Notes: generated by a model from the sequence alone, not told the origin. 48,108 nucleotides of DNA from an uncultured Cyclobacteriaceae bacterium (GCA_937958005.1 CALGOB010000016.1:1-48108), one strand, 5' to 3'; counted from the first letter of the stretch, positions 16,771 to 26,047 are shown. Numbers and translations: made by a program.

Positions 16771-16877
16771 AAGTTCAAAATATTACTCATTAAAATAATA
16801 CAATATAAATTAATTATTCTTGAAAAATAATAATTAAACCATCTTGGTATATCAAAACATTAAGTAATCTAAATGTT

Positions 16878-16904
16878 ATCCCTTTTGATTGGTAAAAAAG
16901 GGAT
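16878..16904. repeat. Small hairpin upstream of the SGNH gene
   Basis: Arms ATCCCTTTT (16878-16886) and AAAAGGGAT (16896-16904) are perfectly complementary around a 9-base loop. It lies between the terminator of the peptide gene and the SGNH start. It could add to termination or mark the leader of the SGNH operon. Confidence 0.4.
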
Positions 16905-16911
16905 CAAAAAC

Positions 16912-16943
16912 AAAGACCTTCAACAAAGTCGTTGCAGGCCTTT
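16912..16943 (-). terminator. Rho-independent terminator of the peptide gene
   Basis: On the minus strand AAAGGCCTGCAAC pairs with GTTGAAGGTCTTT around a 6-base loop (11 Watson-Crick pairs, the rest wobble-compatible) and is followed by GTTTTTG. It lies 77 bases past the stop of the RiPP-like peptide gene, so this gene can end its transcript before the SGNH operon. Confidence 0.65.
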
Positions 16944-17019
16944 TAATTCTCCAGTGCTGGTCAATAAAATCACCCTCGCAATGAAGGCAATTCACTATCC
17001 AAATCTAAAGCACTTAATA

Positions 17020-17238
17020 TTAATCTAATACGGAAGTAGAACCAGTATCACGACATTTATAATCGGTATAACATGCATTGCTGTCATGAGCACAATTATC
17101 AATATTCATGGTATTAAAATCAATTTTTCTTTCATGACTTCCTATTGCACCACCTTTGACAGTATTTACCCTATTACTTTTCATACTAGTCACAAAGCTT
17201 TTCACTTTTAAAGCGTCTAAGTTTATTCTCTTTTTCAT
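17020..17238 (-). CDS. RiPP precursor peptide, class I lanthipeptide / pinensin-type leader
   Basis: A 72-residue peptide if started at the ATG at 17236-17238; the open frame runs 35 codons further up, but that part reads like non-coding DNA. Residues 1-30 look like a leader: Lys-rich start, INLDALKVKSFVTSM, and TVKGG ending in a double Gly at 29-30, as cut by peptidase-containing ABC exporters. The LxxLxVxSFVT form is what I know from class I lanthipeptide and pinensin-family precursors of Bacteroidota. The 42-residue remainder has three cysteines (49, 56, 62) and eight Ser/Thr, and is rich in Asp and Asn. No LanB, LanC, radical-SAM or C39 exporter gene is in the window. It lies 176 bases downstream of the LytTR regulator gene on the same strand. 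Leader type likely; modification unproven. Confidence 0.62.
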   Translation of the reverse strand: MKKRINLDALKVKSFVTSMKSNRVNTVKGGAIGSHERKIDFNTMNIDNCAHDSNACYTDYKCRDTGSTSVLD

Positions 17239-17414
17239 AAATGAAATTATAGTAAGTTCGCCTACTCTTTTAATAGCTTTTCGGCATCCGCTTGTCGCCT
17301 TGAAGTTAAACTCATTTTCTCTTAAAAAATTAAGGAAATTCACAACTGGACTAAACTACTTTATAGTTGGTCTTTTATTCTTTAAAAGTGCTATTTTCGA
17401 AAACGATATTTCAA

Positions 17415-18137
17415 TTAAGAATTCAAATTAATGTCCATTGCCTTATAAAATTCAGCTTTTTTTCTCCTAGAGACATCTATTCTACTACCATCTGTTAAAA
17501 CAACTTCCATTCCTACTTCATTATTGATCGACTCTACTTTCTCTAGATTAATAAGATGAGAATGATGGCATCTAAAAAACTGATTTGGGTTCATCTTACC
17601 TTCAAAGTGTTTTAAATTGTTGGAAATCAAATAATCCCCCTTCCCTTCCACAAAGATTTTACAGTAACTACCTTGTGCTTCTATCCTAATAATTTTACTC
17701 ACCTCGAGATATATACTTCCATTCTTATATGGGACCAAAATTTTTGATGGATAGCTACATTGAATACTTTTTTCTCTTTCAAATTCTTTTTTAAAACTTA
17801 ATAATGTTTCAGTTAACTCATCTACATCTATTGGTTTTAGTAAATAATCTAACGCTTGTGTCTTAATAGCTTTCAAAGCATATTCAGAATAAGCTGTCAT
17901 AAAGATTATTTTAAAATTAATAAATGGTAAAGATTTCAATAGATCAAAGCCTGTACCATCATTCATTTTTATGTCAAGAAAAACTAAATCAGGGTTATGC
18001 TTTAAAATTGATACTTTACCCGTTTTCACAGAGGTAGCGGTGTCTATTACTTCTATAAAATCAAAATACTCTTTAAAAAGTGCATTCAACACCTTAATAG
18101 AGGATTTTTCGTCATCAATCAAAATTGTTTTGATCAT
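17415..18137 (-). CDS. LytTR-family response regulator
   Basis: A 240-residue transcription regulator. The receiver domain (about 1-118) has the acidic pair in LIDDE, phospho-acceptor Asp55 in VFLDIKM, the conserved Thr in FMTAYS and Lys101 in LLKPID. The LytTR DNA-binding domain (about 138-238) shows the typical IIRIEAQGSYCKIF, FFRCHHSHLINL and LTDGSRIDVSRRKK. It should be phosphorylated by the kinase encoded just upstream, whose 3' end overlaps its start by 23 bases, and then bind direct repeats near target promoters. The peptide gene 176 bases downstream and the SGNH-GT2-MMPL unit beyond it are the nearest possible targets. Assignment firm, targets inferred. Confidence 0.93.
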   Translation of the reverse strand: MIKTILIDDEKSSIKVLNALFKEYFDFIEVIDTATSVKTGKVSILKHNPDLVFLDIKMNDGTGFDLLKSLPFINFKIIFMTAYSEYALKAIKTQALDYLLKPIDVDELTETLLSFKKEFEREKSIQCSYPSKILVPYKNGSIYLEVSKIIRIEAQGSYCKIFVEGKGDYLISNNLKHFEGKMNPNQFFRCHHSHLINLEKVESINNEVGMEVVLTDGSRIDVSRRKKAEFYKAMDINLNS

Positions 18138-21057
18138 CTCTTACTATTTTGGCTGGAATAATAATTTCTACTTTAGTCCCAATAGTTTCATCAGATATAC
18201 TCACCCCGAAAGATTGTCCTTTGAGATCGCCCAATACCTGCAAACCTTTGTTTATTAATGAAACTCCTTTGGGTTTATGTGCTTTTAATACCTCTTTATT
18301 TCCATGTTCACTTTTTTTTCTACCTATTCCATTATCCGCTACTACACAGAGTACACAGGTATCGGAATGGGTCTTAAAAGAAACTTTGATATTTCCTTTC
18401 CTATTGGTCAACGGTAATACACCATGCAAAATGGCGTTTTCTACAAAAGGCTGAATATTCATAGGTGAAACATAGTACTTCTCAGGAATCATGTCGTCTT
18501 CCCACGAAATTTCAAAATTAAATTTACCTTCAGCCCTAAAAGTCTCTATCTCTAAATACAACTTCAAAGCATCTATTTCTTTATCTAAACCAATGGCTTG
18601 TTCCATCGAATTATCTAAAGTCAAACGCATCAGTTTTGAAAACTTAGTCAAGTATTTGCTCGCCTGGAATCGATCATTCGTTAAGATAAAACTATTGATT
18701 GAGTTGAGTGAGTTAAACATAAAATGAGGGTTCAACTGAGCTTTGAGTGCCATGTACTCAGAGACCAGTGCCTTTTTTTTCAAATCAGTTTCTTTCTTAA
18801 TATAATTTAACCGCCAAAAGAAGATTAGAGAAACAATAGATCCACTTACTAGCATTGCCAAAAGTAAAAACCAATTAGTTTTCCAAAATGGTGGGCTTAC
18901 TTTAAAAATTATTGTCTTAACTGCCCTCGTCCAGCTTCTACCATCTGTAGATGCTTCTAATAAAAAAGTATAAGTATTTGCTGATAAATTAGAAAATTGA
19001 ACAGATCTATTTTTAGTATAAACCCAAGAATCCTCTTTATTTAAACGATACCTATAGGTGACATTTTCTTTATTTTTAAGGAACAATGCCGCATAATTCA
19101 ACTGAATATCTCCAGCATCATGCATCAGGTTTATCTCCTTGTTAAACCTGATCATTTTACCCCCTATTTTGATCTTATTGATATAAACAGGAACATCATA
19201 TTTTTTCTCTTCAAAAAAAGCCTTAGTTATTTTATGTAGGCCTTTATGGGTTGCTATATAAACAAAAGAATCATCCACCAGTACTTGATTAATCTCTGAA
19301 GACCTTAAACCATCTTCTTTAGTAATACCACTGATCCTCAATTGCTTTCTATCTCCACCATTTGACCATAGAACCTTATTTAATCCCTTATTGGTTGCCA
19401 CCCAAAAAGTAGAATCATCCTCCACATAAATGGAATTACAGATATTACTTAATAGCCCCCCTATCTCCTCTTTCAAGTGAATAGTAGAATCTACGGTTTG
19501 AATTAAAACACCATTTCCTGGGGTGGAAAACAGCGTGTAATTTTCCATTACTTTGATATCGCTGATTCTTTTATTCAGGATTTCATTCCCATAATTATTA
19601 GGATATATTTTCTCACCATCAAATTCCCAAACTCCATAAAAGGTGCCCAATAGATAGGTGGAATCATTTTTTTTAGCTAACCCAGTAACCCAATTTTGAT
19701 AATTAATACTTCGTGAATCAAATGCTACATTATTATTTTTGATAATACAAAAACCATTTCCTATTACCCATAATTCTTCTTCGTCCTGGATTAATTTTCT
19801 ACTAATTCCACCATAGGAGGCTAATTTCACTTGATCATTAATAATTTCATAGAGTCTATTAGAGCCTACTACGTAAACTCTATCGGCTAAACAAGCAATA
19901 CTCTGAATCTCATGATGTCCTTTTGAAAGTGAAAGGTCATACTTTTTAACCATTGTCCCTTCTTCATAAGCAACTACTTCTCCAAATGCACATCCAGCCC
20001 ATAATTTACCTTCTTGCAAGGCAATTACACTGCATAATTGCTCTTTTTCACCGTAGGAATAAGATTCCTCCCACGGCATGTAAAAAACGCCATTATCCAA
20101 TGTAGTAAACCAATACCCACTTTGGTTATCTTCCAAAATGGATGTGACAGATTCCTCATTTAATAAATGCTTAGGGGGTTTTGATAAATCTTTGTTCTCA
20201 AATTTAAGTGCTCCCCCATCGATCACACCGGCCCATAAATTGTTTTGACGATCAAAGTATATACCATCTATTGCACCCTTCTCTGGTCGGTACTGATCGT
20301 ATGAATGGTCTTTTTTACTCACTCTTAAAATAGAATAAAGTGAATGGAGATAAATAAATGAGTCATCTTCCAACATTTCCAGAAAAAACTCCCCTTTCTC
20401 ATTTTGTTCCATTATTTCGCTAAGATCAACAACGGTTTGGTCCCGCAGTTTAATTCTCCATTCTTTACCTTGGGTATGGTTGGTTAAAGCATATCTATCC
20501 CTACCGATAAATTTTGCTTGGATGTATGACCCTGTGTCTGTTAATGCCTGAGTCAATAGACTATCTTTATTTATCAACTGCCAAAACCCAGTAGAACTCC
20601 CATCGATAGCCATCCAAATAACGTCCTGATCATCAATGTAAAATGACCGTATGAATTTGCTAAGGCTGGATGCTTTAGTCAACTCAACAAACTCTGGTAA
20701 AACTTCAATTCCTTTTTCATTATAGTTGAAAATTTTCCCTGACAAAGTACTAAACCATAATTTTTCATCTTTCTCAGATTCATACATTAGAAATATAGTA
20801 TTGTCTGGAAGCCCTTCATATAATGAATAGTTATAAAACCCATGTCCATCAAAATAACTGACACCTCTATCTGTCGTTAAAACAATGTAGCCAGTCTGTG
20901 TCTGGTAAATATTATAAACTTCTGAACTTGGCAATCCTTCATCTACTGTAAAATGTTTAAACAAATGCTTTTGACCAAAAGCAGGGCAAATGCTCATTAT
21001 TAACAATAATGCTAAGCAAAGAAACCACTTCAATATGTAATAATATTGAACAATCAA
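18115..21057 (-). CDS. Propeller-type sensor histidine kinase of the LytS/YehU class
   Basis: A 980-residue sensor. A signal peptide (about 1-28) is followed by a long periplasmic part with repeated two-component-regulator propeller blades (about 40-630; motifs such as GLPSSEVYNIYQTQTGYIV and EDGLRSSEINQVLVD). Next is a Y_Y_Y-type beta domain (about 650-730), a membrane helix (about 735-757) and a cytoplasmic His_kinase domain. That domain has the H-box LNPHFMFNSLNS (His778), N-box VENAILHG (Asn874) and G-box ADNGIGRKKS (Asp908). This is the architecture of sensors paired with LytTR regulators and matches the gene that overlaps it. The start is TTG at 21055-21057; an upstream stop and the need for a complete signal peptide leave no ATG. 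The ligand is unknown; propeller sensors often respond to glycans. Confidence 0.9.
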   Translation of the reverse strand: MIVQYYYILKWFLCLALLLIMSICPAFGQKHLFKHFTVDEGLPSSEVYNIYQTQTGYIVLTTDRGVSYFDGHGFYNYSLYEGLPDNTIFLMYESEKDEKLWFSTLSGKIFNYNEKGIEVLPEFVELTKASSLSKFIRSFYIDDQDVIWMAIDGSSTGFWQLINKDSLLTQALTDTGSYIQAKFIGRDRYALTNHTQGKEWRIKLRDQTVVDLSEIMEQNEKGEFFLEMLEDDSFIYLHSLYSILRVSKKDHSYDQYRPEKGAIDGIYFDRQNNLWAGVIDGGALKFENKDLSKPPKHLLNEESVTSILEDNQSGYWFTTLDNGVFYMPWEESYSYGEKEQLCSVIALQEGKLWAGCAFGEVVAYEEGTMVKKYDLSLSKGHHEIQSIACLADRVYVVGSNRLYEIINDQVKLASYGGISRKLIQDEEELWVIGNGFCIIKNNNVAFDSRSINYQNWVTGLAKKNDSTYLLGTFYGVWEFDGEKIYPNNYGNEILNKRISDIKVMENYTLFSTPGNGVLIQTVDSTIHLKEEIGGLLSNICNSIYVEDDSTFWVATNKGLNKVLWSNGGDRKQLRISGITKEDGLRSSEINQVLVDDSFVYIATHKGLHKITKAFFEEKKYDVPVYINKIKIGGKMIRFNKEINLMHDAGDIQLNYAALFLKNKENVTYRYRLNKEDSWVYTKNRSVQFSNLSANTYTFLLEASTDGRSWTRAVKTIIFKVSPPFWKTNWFLLLAMLVSGSIVSLIFFWRLNYIKKETDLKKKALVSEYMALKAQLNPHFMFNSLNSINSFILTNDRFQASKYLTKFSKLMRLTLDNSMEQAIGLDKEIDALKLYLEIETFRAEGKFNFEISWEDDMIPEKYYVSPMNIQPFVENAILHGVLPLTNRKGNIKVSFKTHSDTCVLCVVADNGIGRKKSEHGNKEVLKAHKPKGVSLINKGLQVLGDLKGQSFGVSISDETIGTKVEIIIPAKIVRDDQNNFD

Positions 21058-21207
21058 ATTTGTACAGTATTTTAATCGAATGCCTCAGATCTCTTCATTG
21101 AGGTTCAACTATCTAAAAATACCTAAAATTAAAAAGATAGGCAATCCAAAGATTCACATTTTGGTCAATACAATAAAAAACCATTCAACCAAAGAAATGA
21201 ATTACTT

Positions 21208-21540
21208 TTAAAAAGTAGTACTTTTTGCTTTCAATACTTTATTAACCAATAACACTAAACCTACAGCAAACAATACTGAAGCAAAAAAACTAATTACATT
21301 AACGATAGCTAGAAAAATAGTATAGGATTCTGAAGAAATATCCATAATCTCACTTTCAAAAAGGTAAGGCAAAACAACTACGTAGAAAATAGTGATCAAC
21401 AAGGAGAAAAATGCCCCTAGGCTCAACAAAACACCATCAATGCTAAATTTCTTCAACAGATAGTATAGGCATATACCAACTACAACCATCTGAGGTAAAA
21501 TAGCGCTAATAGCATTCAAAATTTGACTAAAGTATTCCAT
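21208..21540 (-). CDS. Small membrane protein, unknown family
   Basis: A 110-residue protein with three predicted membrane helices (about 12-32, 36-60 and 75-104). It has a short acidic segment between the second and third, and a Lys-rich C-terminus. I do not recognise a family and see no motif. It lies 150 bases upstream of the kinase gene on the same strand and could be the first gene of that block. The ATG start is supported by the immediately following hydrophobic region and ordinary codon use. Confidence 0.6.
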   Translation of the reverse strand: MEYFSQILNAISAILPQMVVVGICLYYLLKKFSIDGVLLSLGAFFSLLITIFYVVVLPYLFESEIMDISSESYTIFLAIVNVISFFASVLFAVGLVLLVNKVLKAKSTTF

Positions 21541-21703
21541 AATCTAGTAAGGTTGGTAAATAAAAAACGATGAAACTAGAGAGGTAATTTACAAGGTTTA
21601 TCTTAAACAAAGTAGGATTAACTATAAGGCTTTAACCATAAGGTATTATTCAATCAAATATTCTGTATTTTGCACAATCTATATTTAGATGATAAAAGAG
21701 TAA

Positions 21704-22456
21704 ATGCGAAAAAACACCTTAAAAAATAAACTACTAGCAGGAAAAACTGTCTACTGTGGCTGGTTACACATTGCCAATACTTGGACTGCCGAAATCATGG
21801 GGAATTCTGGTTGGGATGGGCTTAGCATTGACATGCAACATGGGCTTCATAGTATAGAAACAGCCATTCAAATGATGCAAGCAATATCGTCTACTGAAAC
21901 AATTCCTATTTTCCGGTCTAATTGGAATGAGCCTGGTCACATCATGAGATTATTGGATGGAGGTGCATATGGCGTTATTTGTCCAATGATAAACAATAAG
22001 GCAGAATGCGAAAAGTTCGTAGGGGCAACCAAATATCCTCCCTTAGGCTATAGAAGCTTAGGGCCTACCAGAATAATTGATTACGCTGGAGAAGATTATG
22101 CTGCTAATGCAAATGATGAACTACTTACCTTGGCCATGATAGAAACCCTCGAAGCTGTTGAAAATATTGAGGGAATTTTATCAGTTGCCTCACTTGACGG
22201 TATTTTTATCGGTTCTGGTGATTTGATGCTTTCTTTGGAGGCTGCTGGAAAAGGAATGCTTTTTAGTCAGTGTATTAACCGAATTATTGCAAGTTGTGAA
22301 ACTCATGGAAAAATTCCTGGGATATGGTGTAATTCTCATGATATGGCAAAAGAGATGAGATCAAAAGGCTTCAGGTTCATCGCTGTTTTATCAGATAGCA
22401 TGCTCTTAAGAGCACATACTCAGCAACTTGTTAGAACATTGAGAAATAACTCTTAA
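21704..22456 (+). CDS. HpcH/HpaI-type class II aldolase
   Basis: A 250-residue TIM-barrel enzyme of the HpcH/HpaI aldolase/citrate lyase family. The conserved parts are the strand GLSIDMQHG (about residues 38-46; family members usually have DxEHG), PIFRSNW with the catalytic Arg, the metal Glu in AMIETLEAVENI, and GIFIGSGDL with the metal Asp. It would split 2-keto-3-deoxy acids or 4-hydroxy-2-oxo acids into pyruvate plus an aldehyde, with a divalent metal. No catabolic neighbours help to fix the substrate. It converges with the cyclic-nucleotide-binding gene, leaving 21 bases and no visible terminator. The start is ATG. Confidence 0.85.
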   Translation: MRKNTLKNKLLAGKTVYCGWLHIANTWTAEIMGNSGWDGLSIDMQHGLHSIETAIQMMQAISSTETIPIFRSNWNEPGHIMRLLDGGAYGVICPMINNKAECEKFVGATKYPPLGYRSLGPTRIIDYAGEDYAANANDELLTLAMIETLEAVENIEGILSVASLDGIFIGSGDLMLSLEAAGKGMLFSQCINRIIASCETHGKIPGIWCNSHDMAKEMRSKGFRFIAVLSDSMLLRAHTQQLVRTLRNNS

Positions 22457-22477
22457 TCAAAATCACCAATAGACATC

Positions 22478-23002
22478 TTAACTATTATTGTTATAAATCA
22501 TATTTATATCAAAAAAGCCATATTCGGTTTGGTAAGCTTTAAAAAGGTTTTGAACATAATCACTGTACTCTTCCGCTAAAGCCCCCATCAATTTTGCTTT
22601 AATCTGCACTTCATCTTCCATAATTTGCAAGAGGTTTATTTTTGGGATTACATAAAGCTCCGCAGATTCTGAAATTACAAGGGCTGTATAAACTCTTTTA
22701 GTATTTTCTAAAATAGCATTATCACCAAACAATTTTCCATTTCTAAGAACTGCTAACTTTTCCATATGCTCTTTCACATCTATATTCAAAGAAACTATCC
22801 CATTCTTGATGATATACAATGCATTACTCGGGTCGTTTGCAAAAAATACTACTTCATTTTCCTTATACTGACGTTTGTGCAGATAAGGTAAAAATTCTTC
22901 TAATTCCTCATCTGTCAAAGATTCAAACAACTTATTCCTGGATAAAAACCTAAAAATTGCTAAATCTTTTTCAGCATACGACTTCTTAAAAAGTTTAAAC
23001 AT
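22478..23002 (-). CDS. Cyclic nucleotide-binding domain protein
   Basis: A 174-residue protein consisting of one CNMP-binding (CAP_ED) domain, about residues 17-135. It includes LFESLTDEELEEFLPYLHKRQYKENEVVFF, given here only as its ends LFESLTDEEL and YKENEVVFF, the phosphate-cassette region GKLFGDNAILENTKRVYTA and VISESAELYVI. The classical FGExxLL.xxpRtAt motif is altered (GDNAILENTKR), so true cyclic nucleotide binding is doubtful. There is no helix-turn-helix, so it is not a CRP-type regulator by itself. Its start overlaps the 3' end of tilS by 8 bases, so translation is coupled. Its role next to tilS is unknown. Confidence 0.8.
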   Translation of the reverse strand: MFKLFKKSYAEKDLAIFRFLSRNKLFESLTDEELEEFLPYLHKRQYKENEVVFFANDPSNALYIIKNGIVSLNIDVKEHMEKLAVLRNGKLFGDNAILENTKRVYTALVISESAELYVIPKINLLQIMEDEVQIKAKLMGALAEEYSDYVQNLFKAYQTEYGFFDINMIYNNNS

Positions 23003-24317
23003 CTTTTTTAACTATTTCTATTTGATAGACCTTATTGGTATCCTTCGTTACTTTAAAGCGATTGTCCACTCGCAATCCCACCAACCACACGATTTCCCCC
23101 ATTGAAGTCAGTACCTTATAAGATTTCTTTAAATTAAGTGGAATTTTATGATCTATCATAAAATCACTAATTTTCTTTTTCCCTTTCATACCTAAAGGAG
23201 AAAACCTTTCCCCTTCTTTCCAAGCTCGAAGTACTAAAGGAAACCGCAGCTTATCAAAGTCTAAATAGGCTATGTTTCGATCTGCAATTAATTTTTTAGG
23301 AGGTTCTATCACCCAAATCCGCATCTCTTCTTTTGAAGTAAAAATAGTGGAAGAATTCTCAAGCAACTGCATTTCATTTTCATCAGTTGGTAAGTCGGTT
23401 ATGATCAATTCTCCTCTGTTTTTAACTAACCAATGTGTCTTACTGTAATAATTCGCACCTGTTTGTGCATTTTTCTTAACAATACCCTTTGCCTGTCTTA
23501 GGCTAAAACCATAATCACGAATCAACTCAAATAACAACACATAATCTTCTTCTTTCTCCAAAAAACCAGCATCAATGGTTGTTACATTATTTTCTGACTT
23601 TGAATATTGTTCTCTTAGTTTATTTATATAGTCCATATAAACCCTTTCCGCAACACGTAAACGATCCATAGTTTCATGGAAATTTTGAATTACAGCTGGG
23701 TTAATCTCTTCTAATTTTGGAATTACCTGATGTCTAATAAAGTTTCGGTTATATTTATCTGATTCATTGGAAACATCATCTCGCCAAGTCAATCCATTAT
23801 TCTTGGCAAATTGAAAAATTGACTCTTTAGAAGCAAAAAGCAGTGGTCTAATTACTTGATCTTTCATCGGCTTAATACCCCTCAACCCAGCAATACCTGT
23901 TCCTTTGGACAAATTAAAAACCACTGTTTCCAAACTATCATTTAAGTGGTGTGCTATTGCCAATTTTTGATATCCTTTCTCGGTCATTAAACTTGAAAAC
24001 CAATCATATCTCAATTCCCGAGCTGCCATCTGAGTGGATACAGATTTGGATTTGATGTAAGCATTGGTATCAAAGTTCACAGTATAAAAGTCAACTCCAT
24101 ATTTTTTAGCCAAGCTAGAAACGAACGTTTGATCACCAGCTGAATCCTTGCCTCTCAACTGAAAATTACAATGCGCTATTGCAAAGTTAATATTCGCCAA
24201 ATCACATAAGTGAATTAAGGTAATTGAATCAATACCTCCACTCACTGCTAGCAGAACTTTTTCATCGTTTTCAATTAAGTAATTACTCTCTATGTAGTCT
24301 TTAAACTTTTGAAGCAT
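22995..24317 (-). CDS. tilS: tRNA(Ile)-lysidine synthetase
   Basis: A 440-residue enzyme that attaches lysine to C34 of the tRNA(Ile) with anticodon CAU, turning its reading from AUG to AUA. The N-terminal ATP pyrophosphatase domain has the P-loop VSGGIDS (residues 25-31), IAHCNFQLRG, IAHHLNDSLET and the GIKPMKDQVIRPLL segment. The linker and the C-terminal TilS_C domain (about 360-430, RFSPLGMKGKKKISDFMID) are complete. The ATG start at 24315-24317 is clear. The gene faces the OstA-like gene across a 92-base divergent promoter region and overlaps the next gene by 8 bases. Essential in most bacteria. Confidence 0.95.
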   Translation of the reverse strand: MLQKFKDYIESNYLIENDEKVLLAVSGGIDSITLIHLCDLANINFAIAHCNFQLRGKDSAGDQTFVSSLAKKYGVDFYTVNFDTNAYIKSKSVSTQMAARELRYDWFSSLMTEKGYQKLAIAHHLNDSLETVVFNLSKGTGIAGLRGIKPMKDQVIRPLLFASKESIFQFAKNNGLTWRDDVSNESDKYNRNFIRHQVIPKLEEINPAVIQNFHETMDRLRVAERVYMDYINKLREQYSKSENNVTTIDAGFLEKEEDYVLLFELIRDYGFSLRQAKGIVKKNAQTGANYYSKTHWLVKNRGELIITDLPTDENEMQLLENSSTIFTSKEEMRIWVIEPPKKLIADRNIAYLDFDKLRFPLVLRAWKEGERFSPLGMKGKKKISDFMIDHKIPLNLKKSYKVLTSMGEIVWLVGLRVDNRFKVTKDTNKVYQIEIVKKDV

Positions 24318-24383
24318 CTTGTAAAAATAAGTGATGATTATATCACCATCGCAATTTATTGCGTTATTGGGGTGCTAATTGAT

Positions 24384-24391
24384 TAGTTTTG
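24384..24391 (+). promoter_or_regulatory. -7 box for the OstA-like gene
   Basis: TAGTTTTG fits TAnnTTTG; a TTG at 24359-24361 lies 22 bases before it as a possible -33 element. The box overlaps an in-frame TTG at 24389, which argues that translation starts later, at the ATG at 24410. Confidence 0.5.
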
Positions 24392-24409
24392 CAGCAAAAT
24401 AATGAAGAG

Positions 24410-26047
24410 ATGATCAAAACAAGGGTCTTTCCATACTTATACTTAGTAGTTTTTTTCTCTATATTCTTTGGAGTATCTACTGTTTCTGGACAGCGTCTAA
24501 AATACAGTGCAGATGTGCTTACAGGAAAAAGAATAAATAAGGAACGAATCCAAGAACTAGTTGGGAACGTCAAATACACGCAAAAAGAAACCATCATCTA
24601 TTGTGACTCATCACTATTTTTCAAAAAAAGAAACTTTTTTGAAGCGTTTGGCAATATCAAAATTGTGGATGGAGACTCTGTTACGATTACAGCTGATACT
24701 TTAATCTATGACGGTGCACAAAAAAAGGCCAGTCTTATGGGAGATGTAGTATATAAATCAGGGCAAAAAAGACTTTATACTGATGAACTTGAATACAACG
24801 TACTATTAAAAATTGCTTATTTTGAAAATGGCGGGAGACTATTTGATGAGCAAAATGATTTAACTAGTACTATTGGATACTACTATGAATTTACAGATCT
24901 GGCAGTATTTTATGACAGTGTAAAATTAATAGCTGAGACCTATACCTTAACTACTGATACCTTGAGATATGAAACGATTCCCAAAATAGCCTATACTGAA
25001 GGCCCCACGCTCATAGTCACCAATGTTGGAGAAAGGATCAATAACGTAGGTGGAAAGTATGAAACTAATCAAGAAAGGACTGAGTTAGTTTTTGGTAAAA
25101 TAGAAACAGAAGAATACTTTTTAGAAGGGGATGAATTGTTCTTGGATGATTTCAGTAAGTTTTACAAAGCCATTGGCAATGTTAAACTCACCTCTAAAAG
25201 TGACAGTGTTACCATCACTGGAGAAGAAGGATTTTATGATAAAAATGGAGGCCTTAGTAAAGTCTATGGTAACCCTGTAATGACCAAACTCTTGGAAGTA
25301 GATACTTTTTATATGTCTGCGGATACTATGGTTGCCATAGAATCTAAAATAGAAATAGAAAAAAGAATTTTAGGCTATAGTGATGTAAGGATTTTCAAAT
25401 CTAACTTACAGGGCATTACAGATTCGATCTCTTATTTTTTAGCTGATTCCATGATATTCATGTATGATGACCCTGTCTTATGGACCAATAAAAATCAAAT
25501 ATCCAGTGACACTATTAGTTTGTTAATTGGCAAGAAAAATGTTGAAAAGATGAACCTATTTAGAAATTCATTTATGGTTTCTCAAGATACCTTAGGAAAT
25601 TTTAATCAAGTGAAAGGAAGAAACATGAGTGCGTTTTTTTTAGGAAATCTAATACAACAAGTGGATGTCTATGGGAATGGTGAAAGCATCTACTTTTCCC
25701 TCTCCGCAGATATGCGCTATGTAATAGGTATGGCTAAGGCTGCCTCAAGTACCATAAAAATGATCTTTAAAGATAATGACTTAAGTGACGTCAAGTACTA
25801 TGGACAACCAGAAGGGAAAATTATTCCCCCACATGAACTTTCTCCTGGAGAAAAACAATTACAAGGTTTTTCATGGAGAAATGAAGAAAGACCTACCCTA
25901 AAATATGTAATTAAGAGGCCACCAAAAACAAAAGAAATAGAAGAAGAAACACAGTCAGAAGATGATGCCAAAAACAGCTCATCAAGTACAGGTCAAGAAG
26001 TTGAAGCAACAGAAGAAGATACCATAGTGAAGAGTGAAGACCAATAA
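24410..26047 (+). CDS. OstA-like protein (LptA/LptD N-terminal type), LPS transport family
   Basis: About 545 residues from the ATG at 24410. An in-frame TTG 21 bases upstream falls inside the predicted -7 box, so the ATG is preferred; it opens a signal peptide of about 22 residues ending near VSGQ. The mature protein is made of repeated OstA/LptA-type beta strands: 'DS...F...GNIKIVDGDSVTITADTLIYDG' is abbreviated here to VDGDSVTITADTL and GDVVYKSGQ. Similar repeats recur near residues 190-270 and 300-360, as in the beta-jellyroll that shields lipid A. The C-terminus is acidic and low-complexity (Glu/Ser/Asp). It is much longer than LptA and lacks the LptD barrel. A role in moving LPS through the periplasm is inferred. 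Confidence 0.8.
   Translation: MIKTRVFPYLYLVVFFSIFFGVSTVSGQRLKYSADVLTGKRINKERIQELVGNVKYTQKETIIYCDSSLFFKKRNFFEAFGNIKIVDGDSVTITADTLIYDGAQKKASLMGDVVYKSGQKRLYTDELEYNVLLKIAYFENGGRLFDEQNDLTSTIGYYYEFTDLAVFYDSVKLIAETYTLTTDTLRYETIPKIAYTEGPTLIVTNVGERINNVGGKYETNQERTELVFGKIETEEYFLEGDELFLDDFSKFYKAIGNVKLTSKSDSVTITGEEGFYDKNGGLSKVYGNPVMTKLLEVDTFYMSADTMVAIESKIEIEKRILGYSDVRIFKSNLQGITDSISYFLADSMIFMYDDPVLWTNKNQISSDTISLLIGKKNVEKMNLFRNSFMVSQDTLGNFNQVKGRNMSAFFLGNLIQQVDVYGNGESIYFSLSADMRYVIGMAKAASSTIKMIFKDNDLSDVKYYGQPEGKIIPPHELSPGEKQLQGFSWRNEERPTLKYVIKRPPKTKEIEEETQSEDDAKNSSSSTGQEVEATEEDTIVKSEDQ

Noticed and set aside
17239-17343. Longer start for the peptide gene (107 residues)
   Set aside because: The extra 35 residues carry no leader features; the ATG at 17238 begins a canonical Lys-rich leader.
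24389-24409. TTG start for the OstA-like gene
   Set aside because: It overlaps the predicted -7 box; the ATG at 24410 begins a proper signal peptide.
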